From positions 117,462 to 181,461 of the forward strand of contig NZ_UWYY01000017.1 of the NCBI RefSeq assembly GCF_900608595.1: 64,000 nucleotides of DNA, read 5' to 3'. Below are positions 17,345 to 26,366 of this stretch, piece after piece (the first letter of the stretch is position 1; each line of letters opens with the position of its first letter). The notes beneath the pieces are model-generated. The model saw nothing but the letters and a program-made list of their open reading frames with translations, did not search any database and was not told the origin of the DNA. Made by a program: the position numbers and the translations under genes. The DNA is from Promicromonospora panici. Its GTDB lineage: Bacteria; Actinomycetota; Actinomycetes; Actinomycetales; Cellulomonadaceae.

Positions 17345-18454
17345 ATGCATCGCCTCACCCGCGCCACGCTCCTCGGCGCCACCATCGCGAGCTGCGTCAC
17401 CGCGCTGCTCGGCCTCGCCTGGACCACCGGGTTCTGGCCGAACCTCTACGTCGACCCTGAGCGCGCTCTCCTGGCCCGCTTCGCCGGGCCGGACGTCGCC
17501 GCGACCGTTCACACGGTCGCTGCCCTGGTCGGTGTCGCGACCGGGATCGCCGCGCTGGCCGGGGCACTGGGCACCCGCGGCCGCATCTGGGCCGCCGCGC
17601 TGCAGCTCCTCGTGTTCGGCCTGGTGCTGCAGAGCGGAGGCACCCTGTCCACCGCCGGCTATCTCGTCGCGGCGGCGATGCCGGTCGTCGTCGTGGTGCT
17701 CCTCGTCCAGGTGGTGCGCCGGTACCGGGTGCTGCGCTGGGCCGTCGGCGTGCCCGGCCTGGCGGCGCTCGCGATCGGCGGCTTCCTCGCACGGGACGCC
17801 ATCGCCGAGATCGGCGTCAACCTCGGCACCGGGTTCGCCACCTACGGCACCGGCCTCCTGACCTCGCTGCTGTTCATCGCGGTCGGGAGCCTCTGGGCGA
17901 CCGTCGGGATCCAGGCACTGTCCGAGACCCCGGCCCTGGACCGGGCCACCGCGTGGGTGCTGCGCCACCGCCGCGCGATCACCATCGTGGCCGCGACCGG
18001 GCCTCTGCCGTACGCCCTGGTCCGGCTCACCTGGCTCACCCCCTGGCCGCATCTCGGGGACGGCCTGGACCTGTCGACCAGGATCTGGGGCCTGGCCCTG
18101 TCCAGCGGTGCCTGGCTCGGTGTCTTCCTCACGATCGGCCTGATCCGGCCCTGGGGCGAGGTGTTCCCCCGGTGGATGCCGGGCCTCGCCGGCCGCCGCG
18201 TGCCGATCGCCGCTGCCGCCGTACCCGGCGGCATGATCGCCGTGACGCTGATCTTCACCGCCGTCCCCATGCTGATTATGTTCAGCGAGGAGGGTTTGGT
18301 CGCCGGCCTGCTGGGCGCCCTCACCTTCCCGTGCTGGTACTGGGGACCGGCCCTGGCGCTCGCGGTCTGGGGCTACGTGGCGCACCGGATCCAGACCGCC
18401 CCCCAGCCCGAGGGTGACCCGGCGCGAAGCACCGTGACCCCCGTAGCGCCCTGA
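17345..18454 (+). CDS. Polytopic membrane protein of unknown function
   Basis: 369 residues with roughly nine or ten hydrophobic helices spread over the whole length (starting at residue 8) and a short Pro/Thr tail. No transporter, enzyme or sensor motif is recognised. The ATG follows GAAGGGA by 6 bases, which decides this start over longer frames. The next genes, 127 bases downstream beyond a large palindrome, are a two-component system; a link is possible but not shown. Confidence 0.75.
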   Translation: MHRLTRATLLGATIASCVTALLGLAWTTGFWPNLYVDPERALLARFAGPDVAATVHTVAALVGVATGIAALAGALGTRGRIWAAALQLLVFGLVLQSGGTLSTAGYLVAAAMPVVVVVLLVQVVRRYRVLRWAVGVPGLAALAIGGFLARDAIAEIGVNLGTGFATYGTGLLTSLLFIAVGSLWATVGIQALSETPALDRATAWVLRHRRAITIVAATGPLPYALVRLTWLTPWPHLGDGLDLSTRIWGLALSSGAWLGVFLTIGLIRPWGEVFPRWMPGLAGRRVPIAAAAVPGGMIAVTLIFTAVPMLIMFSEEGLVAGLLGALTFPCWYWGPALALAVWGYVAHRIQTAPQPEGDPARSTVTPVAP

Positions 18455-18463
18455 CCCACCAAA

Positions 18464-18540
18464 ACCCCTTTGTTGTGGGCGCGATCGTTGCGCTTATCTG
18501 CCCGTTGTGGGCGCAACGATCGCGCCCACAACCAAGGGGT
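18464..18540. repeat. Dispersed palindrome, family A copy 1
   Basis: The arms 18464-18492 and 18512-18540 pair over 29 bp with one mismatch. The arm core reads GTTGTGGGCGCGATCGTTGC. The loop contains CTGCCCGTTGTGG. Related copies are at 30435 and 36967. This one starts 10 bases after a stop codon and lies between two genes on the same strand. Confidence 0.9.
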
Positions 18541-18580
18541 GGGTTGGCGGGTGGGGGTGGCTAGCAGAGAGGATGACGGC

Positions 18581-19795
18581 ATGCAGGTGACGACGCGGCA
18601 CCTCGCGCGGTATCTCGCCCGACGGTTCGCCTGGCACATGCTGGGCGCGGCGATCGGGCTGGCCCTCGCGCTGCTCGTGTACGCGCTGCTGGACACCTCG
18701 GTCACGGGACTGCCCGGCTGGGCGGTGGCGGCCGTGGCGGTCGCCGCCGCAGCAGGGCTGGGCCTCGTCCCCGGGGCACGGGAGCTCGAGGTCACGGCTG
18801 CCCGTGCCCTGCTGGACGTGGACGACGAGCTGCTGGTCCCCGCCGACCCCCGGCTCGCCCACCGCGTCCGGACCGCGGCCTGGGTGGTGCTGCACCTGTT
18901 CACGGGCATGCTCGTGGGCTTCTGCCTGTTCGCCATGGTCCCCGGGACCGTGCTGGTCGGCGTCGAGGCGGTGGCCGGGCGCTCGTTCGGGTCCGGGATC
19001 CCGGTGCCGGCCGGTCCTGTCGAGGTCGCCGTGCGCCTGGGGGCCTGCGCCGTCGTCGGGCTGGCGGCGCTCGTGGCGACCTGGCCCCTGGGAGCGGCGG
19101 CCGCCGCGCTCGCGGGCCGGGTGCTCGGCCCCACCTCGCACGACCGGCTGGAGACCGCGCTGGCCCGCGCCCGCCGCGAGGCCGAGCACACCCGCCTGGC
19201 CCGCGAGCTGCACGACGGCATCGGCCACGCGCTCACCGTCGTCAGCGTGCAGGCGGCCGCCGGCCGGCGCGTCGTCGCAGCCGACCCGGACGCGGCGGCC
19301 GACGCCCTGAGCGCCATCGAGGACACCGCCCGGTCGGCGCTCGCCGAGCTCGACCAGCTCCTGGCGGTCCTGCGGGACGACGCCGACGACAGCACACCGA
19401 CGGCCCTCGCGCCCGCGCTGGACGACGTCGTCTCCGCGCACCGCCGCGCGGGGCTGGACCTGAGCGCCCGGATCGACCTGCCCGCGGGGCTGCCGGCCCT
19501 GCTCAGCCGGACCGTGCAACGCATAGTCACCGAGGCGCTCACCAACGCCCACCGCCACGGTGCCCCCGGGCCCGTGGGGCTCGTCGTGGGGCATGACGGC
19601 GACGAGGTGCGGATCGAGGTGGTCAACCCGGTCCGCGCGGGCGCGCGCCCGCGCCGTCGTCCCTCGGGGGGCCGCGGCCTGTCCGGCATCCGGGAGCGGG
19701 TGGCTCTCTTCGGCGGCACCGCGGACGCGGGGGCCGACGGCGACCGCTGGGTACTTCGTACGACGCTGCCCTATCGGAAGGATCTCGATGCCTGA
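18581..19795 (+). CDS. Sensor histidine kinase, NarL-type (HisKA_3)
   Basis: 404 residues. Four or so hydrophobic helices occupy about residues 20-185. The dimerisation box RLARELHDGIGHALTVVS carries the phospho-acceptor His211. The HATPase part has VTEALTNAHRHG (N box) and GGRGLSGIRERVALFGG (G box), complete but short. It starts at ATG 18581, after AGAGAGGA. It overlaps the response regulator by 8 bases, so the two are translationally coupled. The signal is unknown; there is no large extracellular sensor domain, as in many actinobacterial kinases that sense the membrane. Confidence 0.92.
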   Translation: MQVTTRHLARYLARRFAWHMLGAAIGLALALLVYALLDTSVTGLPGWAVAAVAVAAAAGLGLVPGARELEVTAARALLDVDDELLVPADPRLAHRVRTAAWVVLHLFTGMLVGFCLFAMVPGTVLVGVEAVAGRSFGSGIPVPAGPVEVAVRLGACAVVGLAALVATWPLGAAAAALAGRVLGPTSHDRLETALARARREAEHTRLARELHDGIGHALTVVSVQAAAGRRVVAADPDAAADALSAIEDTARSALAELDQLLAVLRDDADDSTPTALAPALDDVVSAHRRAGLDLSARIDLPAGLPALLSRTVQRIVTEALTNAHRHGAPGPVGLVVGHDGDEVRIEVVNPVRAGARPRRRPSGGRGLSGIRERVALFGGTADAGADGDRWVLRTTLPYRKDLDA

Positions 19796-20429
19796 CACCA
19801 CGGTGCGCGTGCTCGTCGCCGATGACGAGCCGCTCGTCCGCAGCGGCCTGCGCCTCATCCTGGACGCCGAGCCCGACCTGGAGGTGGTCGGGGAGGCGGG
19901 CGACGGCGCGCAGGCGGTAGAGCTGACGCGCGCGCTGCGGCCCCACGTCGTCTGCATGGACGTGCGGATGCCGGGCGTCGACGGCCTGCGTGCGACCGAG
20001 CTCGTGCTGCGGCTGCCGGACCCGCCCCGGGTGCTCGTGGTGACGACGTTCGAGCACGACGGCTACGTGCTCGACGCGCTCACCGCCGGCGCCTCGGGAT
20101 TCCTGCTCAAGCGTGCGGGCGCCGACGAGATGGTGCAGGCGGTCCGGACCGTCGCCGTCGGACAGAGCCTGCTGTACCCGCAGGCGCTGCGGGACCTGGT
20201 CCGGACCCGACCGCGCGCCATTGCCGGGGCGCCGGTGCTGACCCCGCGCGAGCGAGAGGTGCTGGCGCTGGTGGCGCAGGGGATGACGAACGCGGAGATC
20301 GCGACGGCGCTCGTGGTCGGGGTCGAGACCGTGCGCACCCACGTGGCGTCCGTGCTGGCGAAGCTGCAGGCTCGGGACCGGACCCAGGCCGTGGTGCTGG
20401 GGTACCGGGCGGGGCTGGTCGAGCTGTAA
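19788..20429 (+). CDS. NarL/FixJ-family response regulator
   Basis: 213 residues: a receiver domain (VRVLVADDEPLVRSG, phosphorylatable Asp58 in CMDVRMPGVDG, TTFEHDGYVL, the Lys of LLKRAG) and a C-terminal LuxR HTH (LTPREREVLALVAQGMTNAEI, VETVRTHVASVLAKLQ). It is the cognate partner of the kinase it overlaps. No target gene is obvious. The neighbouring membrane protein upstream is a candidate by proximity only. Confidence 0.93.
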   Translation: MPDTTVRVLVADDEPLVRSGLRLILDAEPDLEVVGEAGDGAQAVELTRALRPHVVCMDVRMPGVDGLRATELVLRLPDPPRVLVVTTFEHDGYVLDALTAGASGFLLKRAGADEMVQAVRTVAVGQSLLYPQALRDLVRTRPRAIAGAPVLTPREREVLALVAQGMTNAEIATALVVGVETVRTHVASVLAKLQARDRTQAVVLGYRAGLVEL

Positions 20430-20456
20430 CCCGCTCCGGGGCGCCGTCGGTCCCGG

Positions 20457-20930
20457 TCAGTCCCGGGGGAGGACCATCTCGACCTGGTCCGGGAACGGCG
20501 GGAACTCCGACGGCTGGCTGCGGCCCGTGCGGCGCCAGCCGAGGTGCTCGTAGAAACCCATCGCCTGGTCGTTGTCGGCGAGGCACCAGAGCCGGGGGTC
20601 GCTCATCTCCGCGACCGCCGCGTCCATGGCGGCGCGGGCGAGGCCGGCGCCCCAGCGGGACGGGTGCACGGCCAGGTGCCGCAGCAGCCGCTCGTCGTGC
20701 GCGACGAAGCAGGCCAGCCGCCCGCCGTCGACATCGTCGTCCAGGACCAGCACGCGGACGCCGGGCTCGGTGAGCGCCGCCTCCCACTTGGCCCGGACCT
20801 CGTCGGCGGGGAAGGGGTACATGCCCGGCGGGAAGATATGGCCCAGGGCCGCGATCCCGGCGGCGCGCTCGACGTCGAGGAGCGCCTGAGCGTCCTCGAG
20901 CGTCGCCTGCCGAAACCGGGTCGGGTCCAT
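20457..20930 (-). CDS. GNAT-family N-acetyltransferase
   Basis: 157 residues with the GNAT fold order: an N-terminal FRQATLEDAQALLDVE, a central beta strand, then the acetyl-CoA motif A LAVHPSRWGAGLARAAMDAA and motif B YEHLGWRRTG. The substrate is unknown. TACGCT (complement of 20937-20942) ends 6 nt before the ATG, a leaderless-type arrangement. It is convergent with the response regulator. Confidence 0.85.
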   Translation of the reverse strand: MDPTRFRQATLEDAQALLDVERAAGIAALGHIFPPGMYPFPADEVRAKWEAALTEPGVRVLVLDDDVDGGRLACFVAHDERLLRHLAVHPSRWGAGLARAAMDAAVAEMSDPRLWCLADNDQAMGFYEHLGWRRTGRSQPSEFPPFPDQVEMVLPRD

Positions 20931-21060
20931 GGGCCCAGCGTAGGCCCAGCGGGTGCCCGGGGCACGGGCGCTGCGGCGCCGGATCCGACAGGGTGAAAAT
21001 CGGTCTGCAACATTCTCGCGAAGTGCTGTGACCTCAGTGCGGTTCGAGCGTCAAGGCTGC

Positions 21061-21363
21061 ATGACAGATACAGCATTCAGCGCAGTGATGTCCCGCCTGT
21101 CGGCGCTCGACACGCTCTCGCTGCGAGTGAGTCAGGACTGGCTCGCGTTCGGCCTCGATCGGGTGGACGTGCTGGTCATCGACATTCTGACGGTCAGCGA
21201 GCTCACAGCCATGCCGCTGGTGAGCAGGCACAAGCTGGCCCCGGAATATCCGGACCCCGGCCGGGAGCTGGGCCTGACCAAGGTCTGGACCGGCTGGCTG
21301 GGGGACGCTTCGGACGTGGTGCCCGTCGCGATGCGGCTGACGCTCGCCCCGGGCGACGGCTGA
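21061..21363 (+). CDS. Hypothetical protein, 100 residues
   Basis: A small acidic protein starting at ATG 21061 after CAAGG. It has no signal peptide, membrane segment or motif I recognise. Its codon use is GC-rich at third positions like its neighbours. The frame is open about 100 bases upstream, but the ATG is the only start with an acceptable ribosome-binding context. It is convergent with the peroxidase gene. It could be a lineage-specific gene. Confidence 0.55.
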   Translation: MTDTAFSAVMSRLSALDTLSLRVSQDWLAFGLDRVDVLVIDILTVSELTAMPLVSRHKLAPEYPDPGRELGLTKVWTGWLGDASDVVPVAMRLTLAPGDG

Positions 21364-21397
21364 GGCGCCGGACGCCGCCGAGGCGGCGCCCGGAACG

Positions 21398-21880
21398 TCA
21401 GCGCGGCAGGTGCGCCTCGATCTCCTCGACGATCGCCGGGTCGTCGGGCAGGGTCTTCGGCGCGTACCTGCGCACGTCGCCGCCGGGCAGGACCAGGAAC
21501 TTCTCGAAGTTCCAGCGGATCTTGCCCGAATGGCCCCCGGCGTCCTCAGTCTTCTTGAGCTCTTCGTACAGCGGATGCGCGTGTCGGCCGTTCAGCCTGA
21601 TCTTGTCGAGCACGGGGAACGTGACGCCGTATGTCATGGAGCAGAACTCGGCGATCTTCTCGTTCGAGCTCAGCTCCTGCAGGAACTGGTTGCTGGGGAA
21701 GCCCAGCACCGTGAACCCACGGTCCTGGTACTTCTTCTGCAGCTTCTCCAGGGTCTCGTACTGCGGCGCCAGACCGCACCGCGAGGCCACGTTCACCACG
21801 AGCACGACGTCGTCCCTGTGCTCTGCCAGCGAGATCTCGGTGCCGTCCATCGTGTGGAATGGAATGTCGTAAAGGCCCAT
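21398..21880 (-). CDS. Glutathione peroxidase family (thiol peroxidase)
   Basis: 160 residues, the usual length. The peroxidatic Cys lies in NVASRCGLAPQYETL, where mammalian enzymes carry selenocysteine. The Gln of FPSNQF and the Trp of KIRWNFEKFLV complete the catalytic triad or tetrad. The loop usually reading FPCNQFGGQEP here reads FPSNQFLQELSS, so the common resolving Cys is absent. Another Cys (IAEFCSMTYG) is present. Bacterial members usually use thioredoxin or another thiol, not glutathione. I chose ATG 21880 for family length; a GTG start at 21907 would add nine residues. Confidence 0.92.
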   Translation of the reverse strand: MGLYDIPFHTMDGTEISLAEHRDDVVLVVNVASRCGLAPQYETLEKLQKKYQDRGFTVLGFPSNQFLQELSSNEKIAEFCSMTYGVTFPVLDKIRLNGRHAHPLYEELKKTEDAGGHSGKIRWNFEKFLVLPGGDVRRYAPKTLPDDPAIVEEIEAHLPR

Positions 21881-21919
21881 TCCCGCATCGTCCCACCTTT
21901 TTTGCACTCACTGCAAGGT

Positions 21920-23260
21920 TCAGGCGGGCTCCTTCACTGCGGCGGTTGTGGCGTTCGCCTCGCTCTCTGGCGCCTCGCCCTCAGGCGCGGAGGTGCCTTC
22001 CTCGACAGCGGGATCGTCGTCGCTCGCCGCCGGGACCGCCTTCGTCCCGTTGTACACGTCCCGGTCGATCTCGTCGCTCGCGCCGGCGACGAGCATCGCG
22101 ACCAGAGTGTCCCCGTTGACGTTGAGGAACGTGCGGAAGATGCCCGTGAACCAGTCCACCGCGATGAGCAGCCCCACGGCCTCGAAGGGGAGGCCGAGCG
22201 ACGTGGCGAGGAACATCGCCACGACGGGGAATCCGCCCGGCACAGTGATCGTGCCCATGTTGAGGAGCACGGCGAGCGCCATCCCCATGGCGATCTGCCC
22301 GGGCGTGAGGCTGACGGCGCCGGCCTGAGCGAGGAACAGCACGACGATCGTGTAGTTGAGGACTGCCCCGTACGAGCCCATCGTGAGGCCGACCGACAGG
22401 GTGAAGTTCGCGACGCGCTGGCTGATGCCGACCTTCTCGACCGCGTTGCGCAGCACCGTCGGGAACGTGACGGCGGAGCTCGTCGTCGTGACCGCGATGG
22501 CCGTCTGCTCCGCGAGCTTGCGCGGCAGCTTCCACGGGCTCAGCCGAGTGCGCAGCGCGACGATCGTGACGAACAGGAGCAGCAGGATGACCACGCCGAG
22601 CAGCGTCGTGCCGAGATAGCTGAGCGCCGTGGTCACGACGGCGAACCCGACGTCGCCGGCGAGCGCCGCCAGCAGGCAGAACACGCCGATGGGCGCGATG
22701 TACATGACGAACCGGATCATCGTGAGGACGATCTGCTGCACCTGGTCGAAGAACCCGAGCACGAGCCGGTTGCCGGTCGTGGCGACGTAGGCGTTGAGCG
22801 CGGCGCCGAACAGCAGCGAGAAGACGATGATCGGCACCATGTTCGCCGTCGACATCGCCTCGAAGATGTTGGTCGACACGAAGCCGAGCACGGTGTCCTG
22901 CCAGCTCGTAGGTTCCGGCGGGGCCAGTGCCGGGTCGAGCTCGCCGGCGAACACCATCCCAGCGCCGGGCCTGATGAGCTCGCTCAGGCCCCAGGCGAGC
23001 AGGGCCGCGACCACGGAGAACGAGATCATCCAGCCGAAGGTGCGCGCTGCGAGGCGGCCGGCGCCCTTGCCGCTCATGGAGCCGGTGGCGACGATCACCG
23101 AGGCCATGACGAGCGGCACTATCGACATCTGGATGAGGCGGACGAAGAGGTCGCCCACGAACTTCAGGTTGCTCGCCCATTCGCCGGCGACGAGGCCGAA
23201 GGCGATTCCGGCGATCGCCGCGATGCCGATCTGCAGGGCGGGGTTCTTCAGGGCCTTCAC
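21920..23260 (-). CDS. Dicarboxylate/amino acid:cation symporter (DAACS family)
   Basis: 446 residues, starting at GTG after GAGGAGG. It has eight or so hydrophobic helices and the two signature re-entrant regions of GltP/DctA transporters: the Ser-rich AVTTTSSAVTFPT and LNMGTITVPGGFPVVA, then DWFTGIFRTFLNVNGD, which positions the conserved Asp and Asn-Val-Asn-Gly-Asp. The C-terminal 50 residues are acidic and Ala/Glu-rich, unlike the enteric enzymes. It is a likely Na+- or H+-driven importer of dicarboxylates or acidic/neutral amino acids. Substrate choice cannot be settled by eye. Confidence 0.93.
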   Translation of the reverse strand: MKALKNPALQIGIAAIAGIAFGLVAGEWASNLKFVGDLFVRLIQMSIVPLVMASVIVATGSMSGKGAGRLAARTFGWMISFSVVAALLAWGLSELIRPGAGMVFAGELDPALAPPEPTSWQDTVLGFVSTNIFEAMSTANMVPIIVFSLLFGAALNAYVATTGNRLVLGFFDQVQQIVLTMIRFVMYIAPIGVFCLLAALAGDVGFAVVTTALSYLGTTLLGVVILLLLFVTIVALRTRLSPWKLPRKLAEQTAIAVTTTSSAVTFPTVLRNAVEKVGISQRVANFTLSVGLTMGSYGAVLNYTIVVLFLAQAGAVSLTPGQIAMGMALAVLLNMGTITVPGGFPVVAMFLATSLGLPFEAVGLLIAVDWFTGIFRTFLNVNGDTLVAMLVAGASDEIDRDVYNGTKAVPAASDDDPAVEEGTSAPEGEAPESEANATTAAVKEPA

Positions 23261-23276
23261 GGGTCCTCCTCGTGTG

Positions 23277-23302
23277 CCAGCACGACCGCACGGCCGTGCT
23301 GG
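23277..23302. promoter_or_regulatory. CCAGCACG/CGTGCTGG inverted repeat upstream of the symporter
   Basis: The 8-bp outer arms and an inner CCG/CGG pair form an almost complete 26-base palindrome directly upstream of the symporter ribosome-binding site. It is either an operator or a leader hairpin. Confidence 0.45.
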
Positions 23303-23428
23303 GAAAACTAGGGGAGTGTCGTTAGGCCCATGAAGACTGCGCGTTGCATTCCTGTTTCATCTGGTGCGGGTTTTGACACGAATGTTTCGGGCACCGGCTC
23401 GCAGGCCGGCCCGGGTTAGGTTGACGGC

Positions 23429-24460
23429 GTGACCCACCCGCCGTCAGGTACCGGACGCCGGACCGGTCCCGTCAAGCACCGGCCCCCGCTGCCCGTGCGG
23501 GACGGGCTGAATCCCACCCGGCTCGTGCTGCCCCACGACCCCGACGTGGTGGCGCGGTTCCCGTTCGCGCTCGACTACCTGCTGGACCGCTTCCGCCACG
23601 ACGAGGCCCGCCTGCGCCAGAAGCTCGCACTCGGCGAGATCGTCACGGGCGGCGGTGCGCCCCTCACGCCGACGACGCCGTACGAGCCGCGCGGCTTCCT
23701 CTACCTGTACCGCGACCCGCCCGCGCACGAGGACGAGATCCCGTTCGAGCCGGAGGTGCTGCACCGCGACGAGAACCTGCTGGTCGTGGACAAGCCGCAC
23801 TTCCTCGCGACGATGCCGCGCGGCCGGTGGGTGCGCGAGACGGTCCTGGTCCGGCTCCGGACCGCCCTCGACCTGCCGGAGCTCTCACCGGCCCACCGGC
23901 TCGACCGCGGCACGGCCGGCGTGCTCGTCCTCACCGTGCGCCGGGAGGTACGGGGCGCGTACCAGGAGGCGTTCGCCCGCCGCGAGGTGCGCAAGGTCTA
24001 CGAGGCGGTGGCACCGCTGCCGCCGTCGGGCAGCCTTTCGCCGTCGGGGAGCATGGTGCCCGACGGCGGCGCGTTCGCCCTGGGCGAGCCCCGCACCGTC
24101 CGCAGCCGCATCGTGAAGCGGCGCGGCGTGACCCGCGCCGAGGAGGTACCGGGCGAGCCCAACGCCGAGTCGCTCGTCAGCCTCACCGCGGCCGACGCGG
24201 CGCGCGGTCTGGGGCTCTACCGCCTCGAACCGCACACGGGGAAGACCCACCAGCTGCGCCTGCACATGGCGTCGCTCGGGCTGCCGATCCTGCACGACCC
24301 GTTCTGGCCCGAGCTCCGGGACACCGACCCCGACGACTTCGACCGCGCCCTGCAGCTCCTCGCGCGCTCCCTCGAGCTCACCGACCCGCTGTCGGGCCGC
24401 CTACGCCGCTTCGAGTCCCGGCGCGTGCTCAGCGCCTGGACCCGTCAGACACCCCGGTAG
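23429..24460 (+). CDS. RluA-family RNA pseudouridine synthase
   Basis: 343 residues. It has a catalytic-Asp motif HRLDRGTAGVLVL, the preceding DENLLVVDKPHFLATMPRG and the C-terminal LEPHTGKTHQLRLHMASLGLPILHDPFWP, all RluA hallmarks. A long N-terminal extension (about 90 residues) is not an S4 domain. It isomerises uridine in 23S rRNA or tRNA; the exact site is unknown. TAGGTT (23417-23422) ends 6 nt before the GTG start, so the mRNA may be leaderless. Confidence 0.92.
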   Translation: MTHPPSGTGRRTGPVKHRPPLPVRDGLNPTRLVLPHDPDVVARFPFALDYLLDRFRHDEARLRQKLALGEIVTGGGAPLTPTTPYEPRGFLYLYRDPPAHEDEIPFEPEVLHRDENLLVVDKPHFLATMPRGRWVRETVLVRLRTALDLPELSPAHRLDRGTAGVLVLTVRREVRGAYQEAFARREVRKVYEAVAPLPPSGSLSPSGSMVPDGGAFALGEPRTVRSRIVKRRGVTRAEEVPGEPNAESLVSLTAADAARGLGLYRLEPHTGKTHQLRLHMASLGLPILHDPFWPELRDTDPDDFDRALQLLARSLELTDPLSGRLRRFESRRVLSAWTRQTPR

Positions 24461-24461
24461 C

Positions 24462-24503
24462 TGTCAGACCCACAGGTCACCTGAGTGACTCGAGGGTCTG
24501 ACA
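24462..24503. repeat. TGTCAGAC-type hairpin, family B copy 1
   Basis: TGTCAGACCC pairs with GGGTCTGACA (10 bp), and the interior GTCAC/GTGAC pairs again, giving a two-tier hairpin directly after the RluA stop and 37 bases before alr. Related copies are at 44507 and 55729. Confidence 0.75.
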
Positions 24504-24540
24504 CGTCCGGAGGGAACCGTCAGGTGCAAGAATCGGTGGG

Positions 24541-25776
24541 ATGAGCACCACCCCCGACTATCCCGCCCGCGCGGTCGTTGATCTCGACGCGATCCGCGAC
24601 AACGTGCGCGCCCTGCAGGCGACCGCCTCGACCGCCCAGGTCATGGCCGTCGTCAAGGCCGACGCGTACGGCCACGGGCTGGCGCCGGCGGCCCGGGCGG
24701 CGCTCGCGGGCGGCGCGACCTGGCTCGGCGCGGCACAGAGCGCGGAGGCGCTCGCCGTCCGCGCCGCCGTCGGGCGCGGACCGCGGGTGCTGACGTGGCT
24801 CTACGCGCCCGGCGCCCCCTTCGCCGAGCTGGTCCGGGAGGACATCGACGTCGCCGTCGCCGCCGCGTGGGCACTCGACGAGGTGGCCGACGGCGCCCGC
24901 GCCGGGGGCCGCGCCGCCCGCGTGCACCTCAAGGTCGACACCGGGCTGGGCCGCAACGGGATCACGCCCGAGGACCTGCCCGCCGTGCTCGACCGGGCCG
25001 CCGCGCTGCGGGCCGAGGGGGCACTGGCGATCGTCGGCCTGATGTCGCACTTCGCGATCGCCGACGAGCCGGACGACCCGTCGGTGAAGATGCAGCTCCA
25101 CGCGTTCGAGGACACCCTGCGCGTCGTCGAGGCCGCCGGCATGCCCATCGAGGTGCGGCACATCGCCAACTCCGCGGCCACCCTGACCAACCGCGCGGCG
25201 CACTACGACCTGGTGCGGCCGGGCATCGCCGTCTACGGGCTGTCGCCGGTCCCGCACCTGGGTGCTCCGGGCGACTACGGGCTGCGCCCCGCGATGACGC
25301 TGGAGGCGCGGCTCGCCACGGTCAAACGGGTACCCGCGGGCCACGGCGTCTCCTACGGCCACTTCTACACCACCGCCCAGGACACCGTGCTCGGCGTGAT
25401 CCCGCTCGGGTACGGGGACGGGATCCCGCGGCACGCGTCCGGCGGCTCGCTCGGCCCTGGCGGCCCCGTCCTCGTCGGCGGCGGCGTGGACGACGTCGCC
25501 GCACCCGGCACCGGGCTCGGCACCACCCGCGTGCTCCGCATCGCCGGCCGGGTGTGCATGGACCAGGTCATGATCGACCTCGGCCCGTACGCGTCGGAGC
25601 AGGCCGGCGACGTCGTCACGCTGTTCGGCGCGTCCGACGGGCTGGCCCGCGCCGGCGCGCCGAACGCCGAGGACTGGGCGCAGGCCGCCGGCACCATCAG
25701 CTACGAGATCGTGACGCGCCTCGGGGCGCGCGTGCCCCGCGTGTACGTCGGTACGGCAGGAAAGGAGACCGCGTGA
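24541..25776 (+). CDS. alr: Alanine racemase
   Basis: It interconverts L- and D-alanine for peptidoglycan. 411 residues. PLP is bound by Lys39 in VVKADAYGHG, exactly the family position. The second catalytic residue is Tyr272 in GVSYGHFYTT. PLGYGDGIPR and RVCMDQVMIDLG are also conserved. Its stop overlaps the tsaE start by 4 bases (GTGA), so alr leads the operon alr-tsaE-tsaB-rimI, as in many actinobacteria. Confidence 0.96.
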   Translation: MSTTPDYPARAVVDLDAIRDNVRALQATASTAQVMAVVKADAYGHGLAPAARAALAGGATWLGAAQSAEALAVRAAVGRGPRVLTWLYAPGAPFAELVREDIDVAVAAAWALDEVADGARAGGRAARVHLKVDTGLGRNGITPEDLPAVLDRAAALRAEGALAIVGLMSHFAIADEPDDPSVKMQLHAFEDTLRVVEAAGMPIEVRHIANSAATLTNRAAHYDLVRPGIAVYGLSPVPHLGAPGDYGLRPAMTLEARLATVKRVPAGHGVSYGHFYTTAQDTVLGVIPLGYGDGIPRHASGGSLGPGGPVLVGGGVDDVAAPGTGLGTTRVLRIAGRVCMDQVMIDLGPYASEQAGDVVTLFGASDGLARAGAPNAEDWAQAAGTISYEIVTRLGARVPRVYVGTAGKETA

Positions 25777-26357
25777 GCGGCGCGACGAGAGGACAGAGCG
25801 ACATCACGACCGCAGAGGTGGTGACACTGGAGCTGCCCGACGCCGATACGACGCGCACCCTCGGTGCCATCCTCGCCGAGGTGCTGCGCGCCGGGGACCT
25901 GGTGATCCTCACCGGCGACCTCGGCGCCGGCAAGACGACCCTCACGCAGGGGATCGGGGCGGCGCTGAACGTACGCGGCCAGGTCGCCTCGCCCACGTTC
26001 ATCGTGGCGCGCGAGCACCCCGCGCTGCCCCGCCCCGACGGCACGTACGGCCCCGGCCTCGTGCACGTCGACGCCTACCGGCTCGGCGGGCTGAGCGAGC
26101 TCGACGCGCTCGACCTCGACTCGTCCCTCGAGGACTCCGTCACCGTCGTCGAGTGGGGCCGTGGCCTGGCGGAGGCGCTCGCGGACGACCGCCTGGAGAT
26201 CGACCTGGAGCGCCCGCGCGGTGCGCCGTCGTTCGACCCCGGCGTCGCCGCCGAGGAGGACCCGGAGGCGGGGACGCGGAAGGCGACCATCCGCGCCGTC
26301 GGCCAGCGGTGGGCCGGTGTGGACCTGGGGTCCCACCTGGGTCGCGTCGCGAATTAG
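25773..26357 (+). CDS. tsaE: tRNA t6A biosynthesis ATPase TsaE
   Basis: 194 residues, starting at GTG 25773 in the alr stop, after AAAGGAG. The Walker A motif is GDLGAGKTTLTQGIG, followed by VASPTFIVAREH and LVHVDAYRL, with VTVVEWGRGL near the end: the standard TsaE set. It is the ATPase subunit that resets the TsaB-TsaD complex which attaches threonylcarbamoyl to tRNA A37. The C-terminal tail of about 45 residues is longer than in E. coli. Confidence 0.94.
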   Translation: MSGATRGQSDITTAEVVTLELPDADTTRTLGAILAEVLRAGDLVILTGDLGAGKTTLTQGIGAALNVRGQVASPTFIVAREHPALPRPDGTYGPGLVHVDAYRLGGLSELDALDLDSSLEDSVTVVEWGRGLAEALADDRLEIDLERPRGAPSFDPGVAAEEDPEAGTRKATIRAVGQRWAGVDLGSHLGRVAN

Positions 26358-26366
26358 GCTGTTCAC

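Noticed and set aside
21410..23311. 633-codon frame opposite the symporter and peroxidase
   Set aside because: Val/Asp/Arg-rich shadow of two well-recognised minus-strand genes.
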